DNA of 64,000 bases, from NCBI GenBank assembly GCA_964619555.1, contig CAZUDV010000004.1, forward strand, positions 1 through 64,000, written 5' to 3'. Below, in pieces: positions 25,057 through 34,855 of this stretch. The notes under the pieces were generated by a model that saw nothing but the letters and a program-made list of their open reading frames with translations, searched no databases and had not been told where the DNA came from. How positions within the stretch are numbered: position 1 is the first letter of the stretch; every line of letters starts with the position of its first letter. The stretch comes from JAGOPY01 sp964619555. Lineage in GTDB: Bacteria; Bacteroidota; Bacteroidia; Bacteroidales; JAGOPY01. Position numbers and translations under genes: made by a program.

Positions 25057-26919
25057 ATGACTGCAATGCTCAAAAAGAACCTGGAAAGGAGAAAATTCGT
25101 CTTCATGACCATGTTCATTGTTGCAGGCGCTGCCTTTCTCATCAAGTTATTCCTTCTTCAAGTCATTCAGGAAGAGTATAAATTATCGGCCGAGAATAAT
25201 GTTCTCCGGTATGTGACCCAGTACCCGCCACGGGGCGCCATGTTTGACCGTAACGGAAAGCTTATGGTTTTTAACGAAGCCGCTTATGACCTGCTGGTTG
25301 TTCCAAAACAGGTCAAGCCGTTCGATACGCTGGAACTGTGCCGGTTACTTGATATTACCATTGAAGATGTGCGTGCCACGCTTAAAAAAGCCAGGCTTTA
25401 CAGCATGGTAAAGCCCACCATTTTCCTGGAACAGCTTTCCAAGGAGGACTTTGCATACCTCGAGGAGGTTCTGTACAAGTTCCCGGGCTTTTATGTCCAG
25501 TTCAGGACGGTCCGGAAATATGAAATGCCCATCGCAGCGCATGTGGTGGGTTATGTCGGGGAAGTGGATAAGAAAGATATTGAACGGAATCCTTATTACA
25601 GGCAGGGAGATTATATCGGCAAATCAGGGGTTGAGAAAGCTTACGAAGAGATCCTCCGGGGGAAGAAAGGAGTTAAGATAAAACTTGTGGATGTGCACAA
25701 CAGGGAAATGGGTAGCTATAAGGATGGCAAATATGACAGTATTTCCATCCCGGGTAAAAATATCACCCTGAGTCTTGATGCCGATCTGCAGGCATACGGG
25801 GAACAACTGATGCGATGGAAAAAGGGAAGTATCGTGGCTATTGAGCCTGCGACAGGCGAGGTGCTGGTGATGGTCTCAAATCCGTCGTACAACCCAAATC
25901 TCCTGGTCGGCAGGCAGCGTTCCAGGAATTATTCCAGACTGACGCAGGATCCGCTCATCCCATTGTTCAACCGGGCGACACAGGCCCAATACCCCCCGGG
26001 CTCCACCTTTAAAACGATCGGAACGCTGATCGGTTTGCAGGAAGGGGTGCTGGATGTCAATACCCGTTATGGTTGCAGCGGGGTCGGCACAGTGCCGATT
26101 TCCTGCAGTCACAGCCATCCTTCGCCGCTGAGCCTGCTGCATGCCATCGAGCAGTCGTGCAACCCTTATTTCTGGCAGGTTTTCCGTTCGGTTCTCGACC
26201 AGCGGAAGTTTGCCACCATGCAGGAAGCCTATACCTTCTGGAGAGAATATGTAGCCAGTTTTGGAGTCGGGAGCGTGCTGGAGGGAGACATACCCGACCA
26301 GGCCAATGGCAACCTGCCAAAAGACAGCTATTTCGATCGTTATTACGGGAAGAAAGGGTGGAGGAGCATTACAATCCGGTCCTTATCCATCGGGCAGGGG
26401 GAGATCGAGATGACTCCCCTGCAACTGGCCAACCTGGCGGCTACTATCGCCAACAGGGGTTATTATTACCCGCCACACCTGCTTAGAGCGGTGGAGGGGG
26501 ATCCTGAATACATGAAAAAATACCAGAAACAGATACGGACCAAGGTATCACCGGAAAATTTCCAGATCCTGGTGGAAGGCATGAACCTGGTCTATCAGGG
26601 GGAGTCGGGAACTGCAAGATGGTACCGGATCGACAGCGTTTCCAGCTGCGGCAAAACAGGGACAGCCCAGAATCCTCACGGCAAGAACCACTCCATCTTT
26701 ATCGCATTTTCTCCAAAAGATAATCCGAAGATTGCCATCGCCTGTGTGGTGGAAAATTCGGGTTATGGCGCCACCTGGGCTGCGCCAATCGCTACCCTGA
26801 TCATGGAGAAATACCTGAAGGGGGAAATCAAACAGAAGGCGGCCGAAGAAAGGATGATGAATGCTTACCTGCTGGACGACGGGGCCCCGCCCGATGAAGA
26901 AGATAAAAGTGTTGACTGA
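25057..26919 (+). CDS. mrdA: Penicillin-binding protein 2 (peptidoglycan transpeptidase)
   Basis: PBP2 crosslinks peptidoglycan during cell elongation, together with RodA. The 620-residue protein has one N-terminal transmembrane helix (about 14-36), a dimerisation domain beginning YPPRGAMFDRNG, and a C-terminal transpeptidase domain. The active-site serine is S316 in PGSTFK (SxxK, K319), and the KTG motif is K533-T-G. The middle SxN motif is probably SCN in IEQSCNPYFW. Its stop codon overlaps the rodA start by 1 nt. Confidence 0.96.
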   Translation: MTAMLKKNLERRKFVFMTMFIVAGAAFLIKLFLLQVIQEEYKLSAENNVLRYVTQYPPRGAMFDRNGKLMVFNEAAYDLLVVPKQVKPFDTLELCRLLDITIEDVRATLKKARLYSMVKPTIFLEQLSKEDFAYLEEVLYKFPGFYVQFRTVRKYEMPIAAHVVGYVGEVDKKDIERNPYYRQGDYIGKSGVEKAYEEILRGKKGVKIKLVDVHNREMGSYKDGKYDSISIPGKNITLSLDADLQAYGEQLMRWKKGSIVAIEPATGEVLVMVSNPSYNPNLLVGRQRSRNYSRLTQDPLIPLFNRATQAQYPPGSTFKTIGTLIGLQEGVLDVNTRYGCSGVGTVPISCSHSHPSPLSLLHAIEQSCNPYFWQVFRSVLDQRKFATMQEAYTFWREYVASFGVGSVLEGDIPDQANGNLPKDSYFDRYYGKKGWRSITIRSLSIGQGEIEMTPLQLANLAATIANRGYYYPPHLLRAVEGDPEYMKKYQKQIRTKVSPENFQILVEGMNLVYQGESGTARWYRIDSVSSCGKTGTAQNPHGKNHSIFIAFSPKDNPKIAIACVVENSGYGATWAAPIATLIMEKYLKGEIKQKAAEERMMNAYLLDDGAPPDEEDKSVD

Positions 26920-28178
26920 TGACAAGGGAAAGAAACGTATACGGAAAAGTTGACTGGACCACGGTATGGCTTTACATCATCCTGGTACTGATGGGATGGG
27001 TCAGTATTTATGCGGCTGTATATGATGATACCCATAGCAGCATCTTCGATATTTCGCAGCGGTATGGAAAACAGATGGTATGGATCCTGGCTGCCGGGGT
27101 GATCGCCTTTGTGATCATGCTGGCGGATGCCAAAATATTCAATGCATTTGCATACATCATATATGGAATCACTTTAATCTCACTCGTCGGAGTGCTTCTT
27201 TTCGGAACGGAGATTTCGGGCTCGAAATCGTGGTTCCAGATCGGAAGCTTTGCCCTGCAGCCTGCTGAGTTCGCAAAATTTGCAACTTGCCTGGCACTGG
27301 CCCGGTATTTGAGTTCCTATTCAGTGGATTTCAGCCTGTTACGGGCTAAAATCGTTTCAGCTATTATCATCATCACTCCGGCCATTCTGATCCTTCTCCA
27401 GAATGATACCGGTTCGGCGGTGGTTTATGCCGCTTTTATCCTCGTTATGTACCGTGAAGGCCTCTCCGGCTATTTCCTGATCATGGGAGTTTATTTGATC
27501 ATACTTTTCCTGGTGTCCTTACTGGTCAGTAATACGGTAATTATACTGACATTGGCCGGGCTTGCCGTCCTTGCCTATTATTACAACAAACAGCTCCGAA
27601 GGAAATGGTGGATTCTGGTAGCCATCTGGATAGCCTCCACGGCCGTCGTCTTTACCGTGGATTATGCATTTGACAACCTGCTGGAGGAACACCAGAAGAC
27701 CCGCATCAACGTATTGTTAGGCAAAGAAGACGATCCTAAAGGCGCCGGCTATAACGTGAACCAGTCCAAAATTGCCATAGGTTCCGGCGGATTGCTGGGC
27801 AAAGGGTTCCTGCAAGGTACGCAGACCAAATATAATTTCGTCCCGGAACAAAGCACAGACTTTATTTTTTGCACCGTTGGGGAGGAGTGGGGATTTGTAG
27901 GCAGTGCCGTGGTCATTATCCTCTTTTTGGTATTACTGGTCAGGCTGATGCGTATGGCAGAACGACAACGGTCAGATTTCAGCCGGATATACGGATATGG
28001 AGTTGTCGCCATACTCTTTTTCCATTTTGTCGTGAATATCGGGATGACGATAGGACTGGTGCCGGTCATTGGCATCCCGTTGCCCTTTTTCAGCTACGGG
28101 GGCTCCTCACTTTGGGCTTTCACCATCCTGCTCTTTATATTTATCAAGCTGGATGCGAACAGGCTGGCACTGTTCTAA
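26919..28178 (+). CDS. rodA: Rod-shape protein RodA (SEDS glycosyltransferase)
   Basis: RodA polymerises lipid II into glycan strands in the elongasome and partners PBP2. The 419-residue protein has about ten transmembrane segments. SEDS signatures include QPAEFAKFA, LLQNDTGSAVVYA (with the catalytic-type Asp), the periplasmic loop QSKIAIGSGGLLGKG with PEQSTDFIF, and the C-terminal LPFFSYGGSSLW. It is translationally coupled to mrdA. Its 3' end overlaps ppiD by 4 nt on the opposite strand. Confidence 0.96.
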   Translation: MTRERNVYGKVDWTTVWLYIILVLMGWVSIYAAVYDDTHSSIFDISQRYGKQMVWILAAGVIAFVIMLADAKIFNAFAYIIYGITLISLVGVLLFGTEISGSKSWFQIGSFALQPAEFAKFATCLALARYLSSYSVDFSLLRAKIVSAIIIITPAILILLQNDTGSAVVYAAFILVMYREGLSGYFLIMGVYLIILFLVSLLVSNTVIILTLAGLAVLAYYYNKQLRRKWWILVAIWIASTAVVFTVDYAFDNLLEEHQKTRINVLLGKEDDPKGAGYNVNQSKIAIGSGGLLGKGFLQGTQTKYNFVPEQSTDFIFCTVGEEWGFVGSAVVIILFLVLLVRLMRMAERQRSDFSRIYGYGVVAILFFHFVVNIGMTIGLVPVIGIPLPFFSYGGSSLWAFTILLFIFIKLDANRLALF

Positions 28179-30301
28179 TAGAACATCAGGCGGTTGTCAG
28201 TGATATCTGCCTTCTTTTGAAGGGCTGTGAACATGGAATTGCTCGTCACGCGGCTGCGGAAAGCTCCCATCAGCTGATCACGGTTCTGAATATAATTGGC
28301 AGGTGCCGGAGGTTCATAGAATTTATCGACTTTAACCACGAACACGGCTCCATTGCCCTGTATCGGACCCGACTGTTCCCCTTCGTTCATTGAAAAGATC
28401 TCCCCGATCACATTGTATTCGCTTCCGAATCCAGGAATATTCCTGCTGGAAAAAGTAATGTTCAGGTTTGTATCGACTTTTGAATTATAATCCCTGGCGA
28501 TCTGGTAAATATCAGCAGATGATCCGCTTAGTCTTTGCTTGATTATTTCAGCCTTTTTCTCATTAAGGACGAAAGTTTTAATATTCTCTTTCATTTGATC
28601 CAGGGGTATCGTACCCTTTTCGCGGATATTGGTAAGCACTGCCACCACGTAGGAGCCTCCCACATCGAAGACCGGGCTGACTTCCCCTGACTTGATCCCT
28701 TCATAGTAAGCCCACCGGACAATTTCCCTGGGATTTTCTATACCGGGAATGTTGTTCCCCATTTCCCGGAGGTAAGTTGCGCTGCGTTTATTGAGTCCCT
28801 GGGTGGTAACGGCATTTTCAAACTTTTCCCGGGTATTGTTCTCACCGGCAAAGGTGCTTGCCTGGGCATAAATATCCTGGAATGTTTTGCTACTGGGTTC
28901 AACGGCACGCTTGACCACAGCGACGCGGACCTTCTTTACGGGATCCTTTTTGCCGGTGACTTTAACCAAATGGTACCCAAAGACAGTTTCCACTTTCAGG
29001 AGATCACCCTCTTTAGCATCCTGAACGGCTTCATTAAATGGTCCGACCATGCTTCCATCCACGAACCATCCCAGGTCCCCATTGTTTTGCCTGGCTGAGC
29101 CGTCGTCGGAGAGTTGCATGGCCAGGGCCTGCAGTTTGGTCTTATCGGCTTTCAGCACATCCATAAGGCTGTCAGCGGTTTTTTCCGCCTGTACCCTGGT
29201 CCGGGTAATGTTCGGATCCGCTCTGAAAGCTCCCTGGTAAGCGATGAGGATGTGTTCGGCTTTCATGGAATCCGCACGGTTTTCTACTTCCATCAGGCGA
29301 GCCATGTACCAGGCATTGCCATCCTCAAACGGAGGGACAAAAGCGCCGGGTTCCGCATTGAACGCCACTGAATCGATCATGACCGGCAGGGTGCCTTTCT
29401 TGAACCAGCTGCTGTCGTAACGTTCGTCAGAAGTGGAGTTGACGAAGGTAGCCACATCGGCGGCAGTCCGGAACTCATCATAGACGCGGTAAACGCTTTC
29501 GCGGGCTTCCGAACGGTCTTCGGCAGACGGGGCCACTTCGAAAATAATATAATCGATATCCCTGCTGGCATCCTGCTCATAAAGATGCTTATTCTTATTG
29601 TAATAAGTTTCATAATCCTTGTCGGTGAGCGTCACATCTGCATCGGGAATAGAGGTATAGCGGATGGCAACATAGCGGATCTCCGCATTCTTTTTCTTAG
29701 CTTCGTAATCCAGCCTGGCAAATGCCTGGGGGACAAAGTAACCTTTCGATACCAGGTTCTGGTATTTCTGGCTCAGCCTGTCTTCCTTGATATATTTCTC
29801 CAGATTCAGCCACTGCTTTTTCACCTCCGGGTCCATATTATCGAGGTTTTGCAGGAAATTCAGGACCATCTGGGGATTGTACTGACCGGTATTGGGATCC
29901 GTAAAATACTGCATGATAAGGCGGTGTGGGTTACGCCCCTGCACCAGGTCGAAAAGTTCCTCCTTGGTCACTGTCAGGCCAAGTTTTTCGTATTCAATCC
30001 CCATGATTACCTCGTTCACATACTGGTTCCAGGTGCTGTTACGCACTTCGAATGCTTCCTGCTGGGTAAGGTTTTCCTTATTCTGATTGGTTTGCTGGAT
30101 CTGCATATTGTCTTCCACGCGGCGGTTGTACTCCATACCGGTGATTTCCACGCCTTCGATTCTTCCTACTTCGGGTATGCCGTTTCTTCCGCCACGCCCT
30201 CTTCCGGTGAACAGGTCACTCAGGATGAAGGCTGCAATAGCTACACCAACAAGGATAACGGCCAGCGCCGAATGCTTACGAATTCTTCCAATTATTGCCA
30301 T
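28175..30301 (-). CDS. Membrane-anchored periplasmic peptidyl-prolyl isomerase (PpiD/SurA-like)
   Basis: This 708-residue protein is an envelope foldase or chaperone. It has one N-terminal transmembrane helix (about 12-31), a SurA_N-like helical region (about 45-235), a parvulin rotamase domain at about 335-455 (KAEHILIAYQG, LGWFVDGSMVGPFNEA, VETVFGYHLVKV) and a further C-terminal domain with a second, degenerate rotamase-like segment. The ATG at 30301 (MAIIGRIRKHS) is the usual start of this Bacteroidetes family; an upstream in-frame start adds ten unlikely residues. It lies downstream of lptC in an envelope cluster, with about 175 nt between. Confidence 0.92.
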   Translation of the reverse strand: MAIIGRIRKHSALAVILVGVAIAAFILSDLFTGRGRGGRNGIPEVGRIEGVEITGMEYNRRVEDNMQIQQTNQNKENLTQQEAFEVRNSTWNQYVNEVIMGIEYEKLGLTVTKEELFDLVQGRNPHRLIMQYFTDPNTGQYNPQMVLNFLQNLDNMDPEVKKQWLNLEKYIKEDRLSQKYQNLVSKGYFVPQAFARLDYEAKKKNAEIRYVAIRYTSIPDADVTLTDKDYETYYNKNKHLYEQDASRDIDYIIFEVAPSAEDRSEARESVYRVYDEFRTAADVATFVNSTSDERYDSSWFKKGTLPVMIDSVAFNAEPGAFVPPFEDGNAWYMARLMEVENRADSMKAEHILIAYQGAFRADPNITRTRVQAEKTADSLMDVLKADKTKLQALAMQLSDDGSARQNNGDLGWFVDGSMVGPFNEAVQDAKEGDLLKVETVFGYHLVKVTGKKDPVKKVRVAVVKRAVEPSSKTFQDIYAQASTFAGENNTREKFENAVTTQGLNKRSATYLREMGNNIPGIENPREIVRWAYYEGIKSGEVSPVFDVGGSYVVAVLTNIREKGTIPLDQMKENIKTFVLNEKKAEIIKQRLSGSSADIYQIARDYNSKVDTNLNITFSSRNIPGFGSEYNVIGEIFSMNEGEQSGPIQGNGAVFVVKVDKFYEPPAPANYIQNRDQLMGAFRSRVTSNSMFTALQKKADITDNRLMFY

Positions 30302-30388
30302 GTTAACAAGTTGTTTAAAAAAGAGGCGCAAAAGTAGGAAAAATGTTTGAAGAAAAAAAGAGAAAGAAGATAGAAGTTAGCAGTAAGA

Positions 30389-30416
30389 AGTCATGAGTCA
30401 TAAGTCATGAGTTAGA
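30389..30416. repeat. Heptamer tandem repeat (AGTCATG)
   Basis: Four 7-bp units: AGTCATG, AGTCATA, AGTCATG, AGTTAGA, in the 174-bp gap between ppiD and lptC. Confidence 0.85.
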
Positions 30417-30475
30417 AAACGATATCAGGAACCCTTTAAAATCACGATTTCAAATTGGCCTGATACTTATTTAGC

Positions 30476-31084
30476 CTATCTTTCCGGTTCTTCCCGAATT
30501 TCCAGCAATCCTTTGGGATGTTTCACCTCGAGTTCGTCGAACGGTTGTTTTGAGGATAGGCCATCGCCTGTGATAACCTGCCCGCCGCTGGTGATCTTGA
30601 CGAATTTATCGGAATAGATGAGTTCCCGGGCGCGGTCCCAGTATAATTCTTCGGTATTCAGCCGTTCGTCCTTCTCCAGGTTTTCTACCACCACATTATG
30701 CCGGGCTTCCATCAGTTTTTTCTTCTCGTAGGAAATGCCGTAATCGGCTGTTATGGTGGAGGTGACATTCAACGTGGAGTCGTAGAAATAAACTTTGAAA
30801 CCTTCGGGGAAGATCATGACCGGTTCTTCAGTTTCCCTGCTGATGAGTTTCCGGCTGACCAGCCGGATCTGTACTCTTCCTTTTTCGCTGTAAAGGATTT
30901 CAATATCCCCTGCGGTCATTTCCGGCAATGTATCCACAAAATCGAGTGACCGGATGGTTTCCATATCATTTTTACAGGAAGGCATGACAGTCAGCATGAA
31001 AAATACGGCCAGGCATCCGGATGCCAGGATTTCCGGTAATTTTATCCGGGCTTTACTTGGAGGCTCTGATCTTGGTGTCTTCAT
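30476..31084 (-). CDS. lptC: LPS export ABC transporter periplasmic protein LptC
   Basis: LptC is an inner-membrane-anchored part of the bridge that carries lipopolysaccharide to the outer membrane. The 202-residue protein has a lipoprotein-like signal (hydrophobic segment then MPSC) and a beta-jellyroll OstA-like domain beginning FVDTLPEMTAGDIEILYSEKG, the typical Bacteroidetes LptC form, with DTLPxMxAxDI-type residues and VISGDG-like ending (VITGDGLSSKQPF). The start at 31084 (MKTPRSEPPSK) overlaps the end of the upstream TPR gene by 32 nt. A longer GTG-type start at 31114 is less likely. Confidence 0.88.
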   Translation of the reverse strand: MKTPRSEPPSKARIKLPEILASGCLAVFFMLTVMPSCKNDMETIRSLDFVDTLPEMTAGDIEILYSEKGRVQIRLVSRKLISRETEEPVMIFPEGFKVYFYDSTLNVTSTITADYGISYEKKKLMEARHNVVVENLEKDERLNTEELYWDRARELIYSDKFVKITSGGQVITGDGLSSKQPFDELEVKHPKGLLEIREEPER

Positions 31085-32411
31085 TGATCCAGCATCCCAC
31101 CGTGTAGGTGTCACCCTCTTTCAGGGTGTAGAAGAAGATGGTTTGAGCGGAAGGGAAGTAAATCGAATACGAGGCGATCCTCCGTTCTGCATCTTCTGCC
31201 ACGGTCGGATCCACCTGTTTGGCTTTGATGTACTTATCCACCGCAGCCCAGTATGGAGCGCGCTGGGTCAGTTCATTATCGCCGCAATCATGGGCCGATT
31301 CGGAATACATGTCCCCGATCATAAGGTAAGGCTGCCCGTCATTCGGGTTCAGGGCGAGCGCTTTCAGGGCATAGGTCCTGGCTGTTGGGAAGTTCCGGAG
31401 GGCCCGGTAACACTCTGCGATGTATTTATAACTTTTTTGAACGGTCGACTGATCTTCCAGCTGCTCCACATCTTTCAGGTAAGTAATGGCATCGGCATAT
31501 TTTTCCTCTTTCATGAGCATCTTTCCCAGAAGATAGGCGGATGCCGGAGAAGGTTCAAGCTGGTAAAGCTTTTCGGTGGTCTGGAAGTAAAACGGATCAT
31601 CCTGGCATCTTTTATCATCCAGGAGTTTGGTGATCTTTTTCAGCAGGTCGATATCCTCAGGGTTGGCTTCGAATTTCTTTTTGAAGATGCTGATCAGGTC
31701 TGCACAAGTGGCAAACGGTTCCACCATAAGCTCCACATTGTTTTGGACAATTTCCCAATTGTTGAGTTCTTCATCATTGCCTTCGTTTTTCTTGAGGTTA
31801 TGATCGATAATGCTGATGCAGTCGTCATAGGCTTCAAAAATGAGGGAGGAGTCTGCTTTTCCGGTTGTGGCCATACCGATCGTTGCTTTGAAGTAATACA
31901 CCAGCACCGGCCCGGCGGATGCGTCACCTTCCAGATCGATCGATTTCTTCAGGTCTTTGTAAATTTGCTCGTACCTTTCCGGTCTGAGGGTAGCCAGGTC
32001 GACACCTTTTCTTCCGAGTACATAGCCTTCTTTTCCGAAATACTGGATACGCTGGTCATAAACCATCATGAGGGTATCGATGTATTTATTTTTCACATCT
32101 TCATTGGGAGCAGTTTCTATCAGGTGCGATACTATTTTGACTCCGTCGATGTAAGTATTTTGGGTGCCTTTCGGACAGTTCAGGAATACCCAGCGCCACG
32201 GTCCGATAACATCCTTAATGGTTTCGTTGGTGTAATTGCTGGCTTTCCACTGTTTAAAGAATTCTCTGTAAAGGGAGATGTTCATGATACAGGTTACGCT
32301 GTCCGATCCGTATTTTCCGGCACTTGGTTCATCATCCTGTGCTGACAGCTGCAATATGGGGGCAGCTCCGAGAATGACACTCAAAAGGACGATGATGATC
32401 TTTGTTTTCAT
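31053..32411 (-). CDS. Exported TPR-repeat protein
   Basis: This 452-residue protein has a signal peptide (MKTKIIIVLLSVILGAAPILQLSAQ) and then mainly helical repeats. TPR-like units are clear at about 280-390 (SAYLLGKMLMKEEKYADAITYL and YIAECYRALRNFPTARTYAL, then ALNPNDGQPYLMIGDMY). Cys residues at about 40, 80, 245 and near the C-terminus (GCWINED) may form disulfides. It is conserved between the outer-membrane protein gene and lptC in related genomes as far as I recall, which suggests an envelope scaffolding role. The exact function is unknown. I chose the ATG at 32411. Confidence 0.8.
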   Translation of the reverse strand: MKTKIIIVLLSVILGAAPILQLSAQDDEPSAGKYGSDSVTCIMNISLYREFFKQWKASNYTNETIKDVIGPWRWVFLNCPKGTQNTYIDGVKIVSHLIETAPNEDVKNKYIDTLMMVYDQRIQYFGKEGYVLGRKGVDLATLRPERYEQIYKDLKKSIDLEGDASAGPVLVYYFKATIGMATTGKADSSLIFEAYDDCISIIDHNLKKNEGNDEELNNWEIVQNNVELMVEPFATCADLISIFKKKFEANPEDIDLLKKITKLLDDKRCQDDPFYFQTTEKLYQLEPSPASAYLLGKMLMKEEKYADAITYLKDVEQLEDQSTVQKSYKYIAECYRALRNFPTARTYALKALALNPNDGQPYLMIGDMYSESAHDCGDNELTQRAPYWAAVDKYIKAKQVDPTVAEDAERRIASYSIYFPSAQTIFFYTLKEGDTYTVGCWINEDTKIRASK

Positions 32412-32421
32412 AATAATATAA

Positions 32422-33714
32422 TTAAAAATACTTGCTTTTAAAGAACCAGTTCTCAGATACATTCACTCCAAGTGTAAATCTAATAAAATTTTCCTGAATC
32501 AAACCATCCTGGGTGGTTCCTTTTCGACCGAATGATGCTGACAGGTTCATGGTTGATTTTGATTTCTTGATCGGTAGACCTAAACCAAAAGTTATGCCAA
32601 TCTCGTCAATGTGATGTTCTTTAAGGTTTAACGGGGTTTTCCCGTAATGAAGTCCGATCCGGTAAGCCATTCGGTTAAGGTAATTGGAGCTTCTTCCGTC
32701 CGGGATATATTCTGCACCGGCGGCGAGGGTCCAGCGGTTCGCAAGGGAATCCGACTGCCCGTAATACTCGTATTTTTCCCAGTTTTGCCAGAGGAAATCC
32801 ACTCCGGTAAGCCATTTCCCCTGTTTTCCGGCCGTGACACCCGCTCCGATTCTGACCGGCAGGGTCCAGGTGCCTTTTGCGTTAGGAATAAACTCGATCG
32901 TATCGTAGTACAACGAAGAGGTGTTGATCAGCCCGAAATAGGTAGAAGCCAGCGAGGTGGCTTTCGAATTGATCTCCACCTGCGGACCGAATGCGGCGCC
33001 TGCAACCAGGAAATGATTTTTCGGAAGATCTGTTTTATACTGGATTCCCACTTCGCCATAAATATCGCTTGGCCTTATGTTGGAAATGATGTGCGTATTC
33101 TTCATGTCAAGCGAATCCGGGAATCCTACCCCACGTTTCCGGCTGATATTACCGAACATGTACTTCAGGTTGAAACCGATGCTGAAATGATTGCCCAGGC
33201 GGAATCCGTTCCCCCAGTAAAGCTGGTTGAACCCGCCTGAACCGCTGTAATTATAAATCACGCGCATCGTATCCTGAAATTCTTCAATATTATAGATGTC
33301 ATATCCGGTATAACTGAATGGCATGATGCCGAGACTGGTCTTCCACCACCTGGTCACGGAAAAGCCGAACGTAAGATGGCTGAGGGATATAAAGCTGCCA
33401 TTGTCGGTCAGTTCATCCGTTTTCAGGTTGCTGATAAAGCCGAAGATGCCGGCATCGAAGATAAAGCTGACACTGTCGAATGCTGCGTAGGAAGCTGGAT
33501 TGGCTGTGTTGATCAGGTCATTGCGCTGGAGGCCGTAGTGTATCCCACCCATTGCCGTAGTGCGCGGGTCCAGTCCGTTTTCCACGAGGTTTCCTGGTCC
33601 GTAACGGGTATAAGGGGAATTGATGCTGATCTGACCGAAGACCATTGCCGGCAGGATAATCACAAACAGCAATGAAATCATCGTAAGCAGTCTTCCCTTA
33701 TCTCTCAATATCAT
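32422..33714 (-). CDS. Outer membrane beta-barrel protein
   Basis: The 430-residue product starts with a signal peptide (ending MVFGQ) followed by INSPYTRYGPGNLVENG, the usual start of a Bacteroidetes barrel family distantly like FadL/OmpP1. The rest is alternating beta-strands rich in aromatic and glycine residues (FGFSVTRWWKTSLGIMPFSYTGY, then YRIGLHYGKTPLNLK), and it ends FKSKYF with a terminal Phe as in barrel proteins. The ATG at 33714 overlaps coaX by 17 nt and the gene is followed by the TPR gene, so the order coaX-OMP-TPR-lptC is one likely operon. Ligand unknown. Confidence 0.82.
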   Translation of the reverse strand: MILRDKGRLLTMISLLFVIILPAMVFGQISINSPYTRYGPGNLVENGLDPRTTAMGGIHYGLQRNDLINTANPASYAAFDSVSFIFDAGIFGFISNLKTDELTDNGSFISLSHLTFGFSVTRWWKTSLGIMPFSYTGYDIYNIEEFQDTMRVIYNYSGSGGFNQLYWGNGFRLGNHFSIGFNLKYMFGNISRKRGVGFPDSLDMKNTHIISNIRPSDIYGEVGIQYKTDLPKNHFLVAGAAFGPQVEINSKATSLASTYFGLINTSSLYYDTIEFIPNAKGTWTLPVRIGAGVTAGKQGKWLTGVDFLWQNWEKYEYYGQSDSLANRWTLAAGAEYIPDGRSSNYLNRMAYRIGLHYGKTPLNLKEHHIDEIGITFGLGLPIKKSKSTMNLSASFGRKGTTQDGLIQENFIRFTLGVNVSENWFFKSKYF

Positions 33715-34435
33715 GGCAGTCAAGTATTTCATTCAACCCCAGCAGCACCAGGTCGGGGACTGCAAAGATGTTAATTTTTAGCTTATTGTGCAAGAATTTA
33801 TGATCTCCGCCGGTAATAACGGTAATAACTTCCGCGTATTGCTCTTTATAAAGGCCTATAATACCTTTAATTTCCTCGCAAACGCCATTGATAACACCGG
33901 ATAATAAAGATTCTCCGGTATTATGGCCGATGAGGCCGCCGAAATCTTCCGGTTCCATCATCGGGAGCCGCCCGGTGAATTCATGCATGGCCCGGAACCG
34001 CATCCGGATCCCGGGGGAAATGCTTCCTCCCGAATATTCACCGCCTGCTGTCAGGAAGTCGTACGTGATGCAGGTTCCGGCATCGATGGATAGTACATTT
34101 TTCCCGGGAAAGAGGGCAAATGCGCCGATGGCAGCCGCCAGCCGGTCTTTTCCCAGGGTTTCCGGTGTTTCGTAGAGATTTTTGATGGGGATGCGGGTGT
34201 TTTCATCGAGGACCAGTAAACGACCGGCTTTTGCGAGGATTTTTTCATATTCCGGAGCAGGTCGGGCAACCGAAGAAAGGATGATGGAAGAAAATGGTCC
34301 GTATGTAACGAGCCATTGTTTCAGTTCGTTTTCCGAAAAGCCTGAGAAAGTTTCTTTATCCAGCATTTCCTTGCCGGAGAATACGGCAAATTTCTGCAGG
34401 GTATTACCAATGTCTATGACAAGTTTTCTTTGCAC
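33698..34435 (-). CDS. coaX: Type III pantothenate kinase CoaX
   Basis: CoaX phosphorylates pantothenate, the first step of coenzyme A synthesis. The 245-residue ASKHA-fold enzyme shows the phosphate-1 motif VIDIGNT at about residues 6-12 and the second motif SIDAGTCITYD near 125, with GGSISPG. I chose a GTG at 34435 (MQRKLVIDIGNT) because family members start close to the DIGNT motif. A TTG at 34456 would add seven residues but overlaps the -33 box of the divergent tRNA-Phe promoter. Coenzyme A supplies the ACP and fatty-acid genes elsewhere in the window. Confidence 0.93.
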   Translation of the reverse strand: MQRKLVIDIGNTLQKFAVFSGKEMLDKETFSGFSENELKQWLVTYGPFSSIILSSVARPAPEYEKILAKAGRLLVLDENTRIPIKNLYETPETLGKDRLAAAIGAFALFPGKNVLSIDAGTCITYDFLTAGGEYSGGSISPGIRMRFRAMHEFTGRLPMMEPEDFGGLIGHNTGESLLSGVINGVCEEIKGIIGLYKEQYAEVITVITGGDHKFLHNKLKINIFAVPDLVLLGLNEILDCHDIER

Positions 34436-34450
34436 CTGGATAAAAAAGGG

Positions 34451-34480
34451 TTGCAAAGTTAGAAAAAATATCTATCTTTG
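34451..34480 (+). promoter_or_regulatory. Promoter of tRNA-Phe
   Basis: TTG (34451-34453), 19 nt, then TATCTTTG (34473-34480): a perfect Bacteroidetes promoter, 17 nt before the mature tRNA 5' end. It validates the same consensus used for the two putative ncRNAs. Confidence 0.85.
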
Positions 34481-34496
34481 CGCTCCCAAAAGTGGA

Positions 34497-34569
<73 letters not shown>

Positions 34570-34588
34570 CAGGAAAAATCAGGATAAG

Positions 34589-34618
34589 CCCCGGTAATAT
34601 TCAGTTATCGGGGTTTTT
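34589..34618 (+). terminator. Terminator of tRNA-Phe
   Basis: CCCCGGTAA (34589-34597) pairs with TTATCGGGG (34605-34613, one G-T wobble) and is followed by five T residues. The remaining sequence to 34855 has no visible gene. Confidence 0.85.
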
Positions 34619-34855
34619 CATTGCTCATTTGCGAAACTATTGCGAAACAAATTCCTTTTTTAGCCCATTTTGTCAACATTCTCATATCCTTGATCCATCA
34701 AATTTTAGCCATATATATCAAAGATCCCGTATCCTAAATTCCAGTGATGGGGGGGGTACTTAAAAAAGGCGTTTCCCCCGCCCGGATGGGTATGCCGTCA
34801 TAATGTAATTAGTCAGTTTAGGGATACGGGCAGGGTAAAGATTAATTTATAAAAA

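Noticed and set aside
30954..32345. 463-codon plus-strand frame opposite lptC and the TPR gene
   Set aside because: The minus-strand genes have signal peptides, family motifs and operon order; the plus frame has none.
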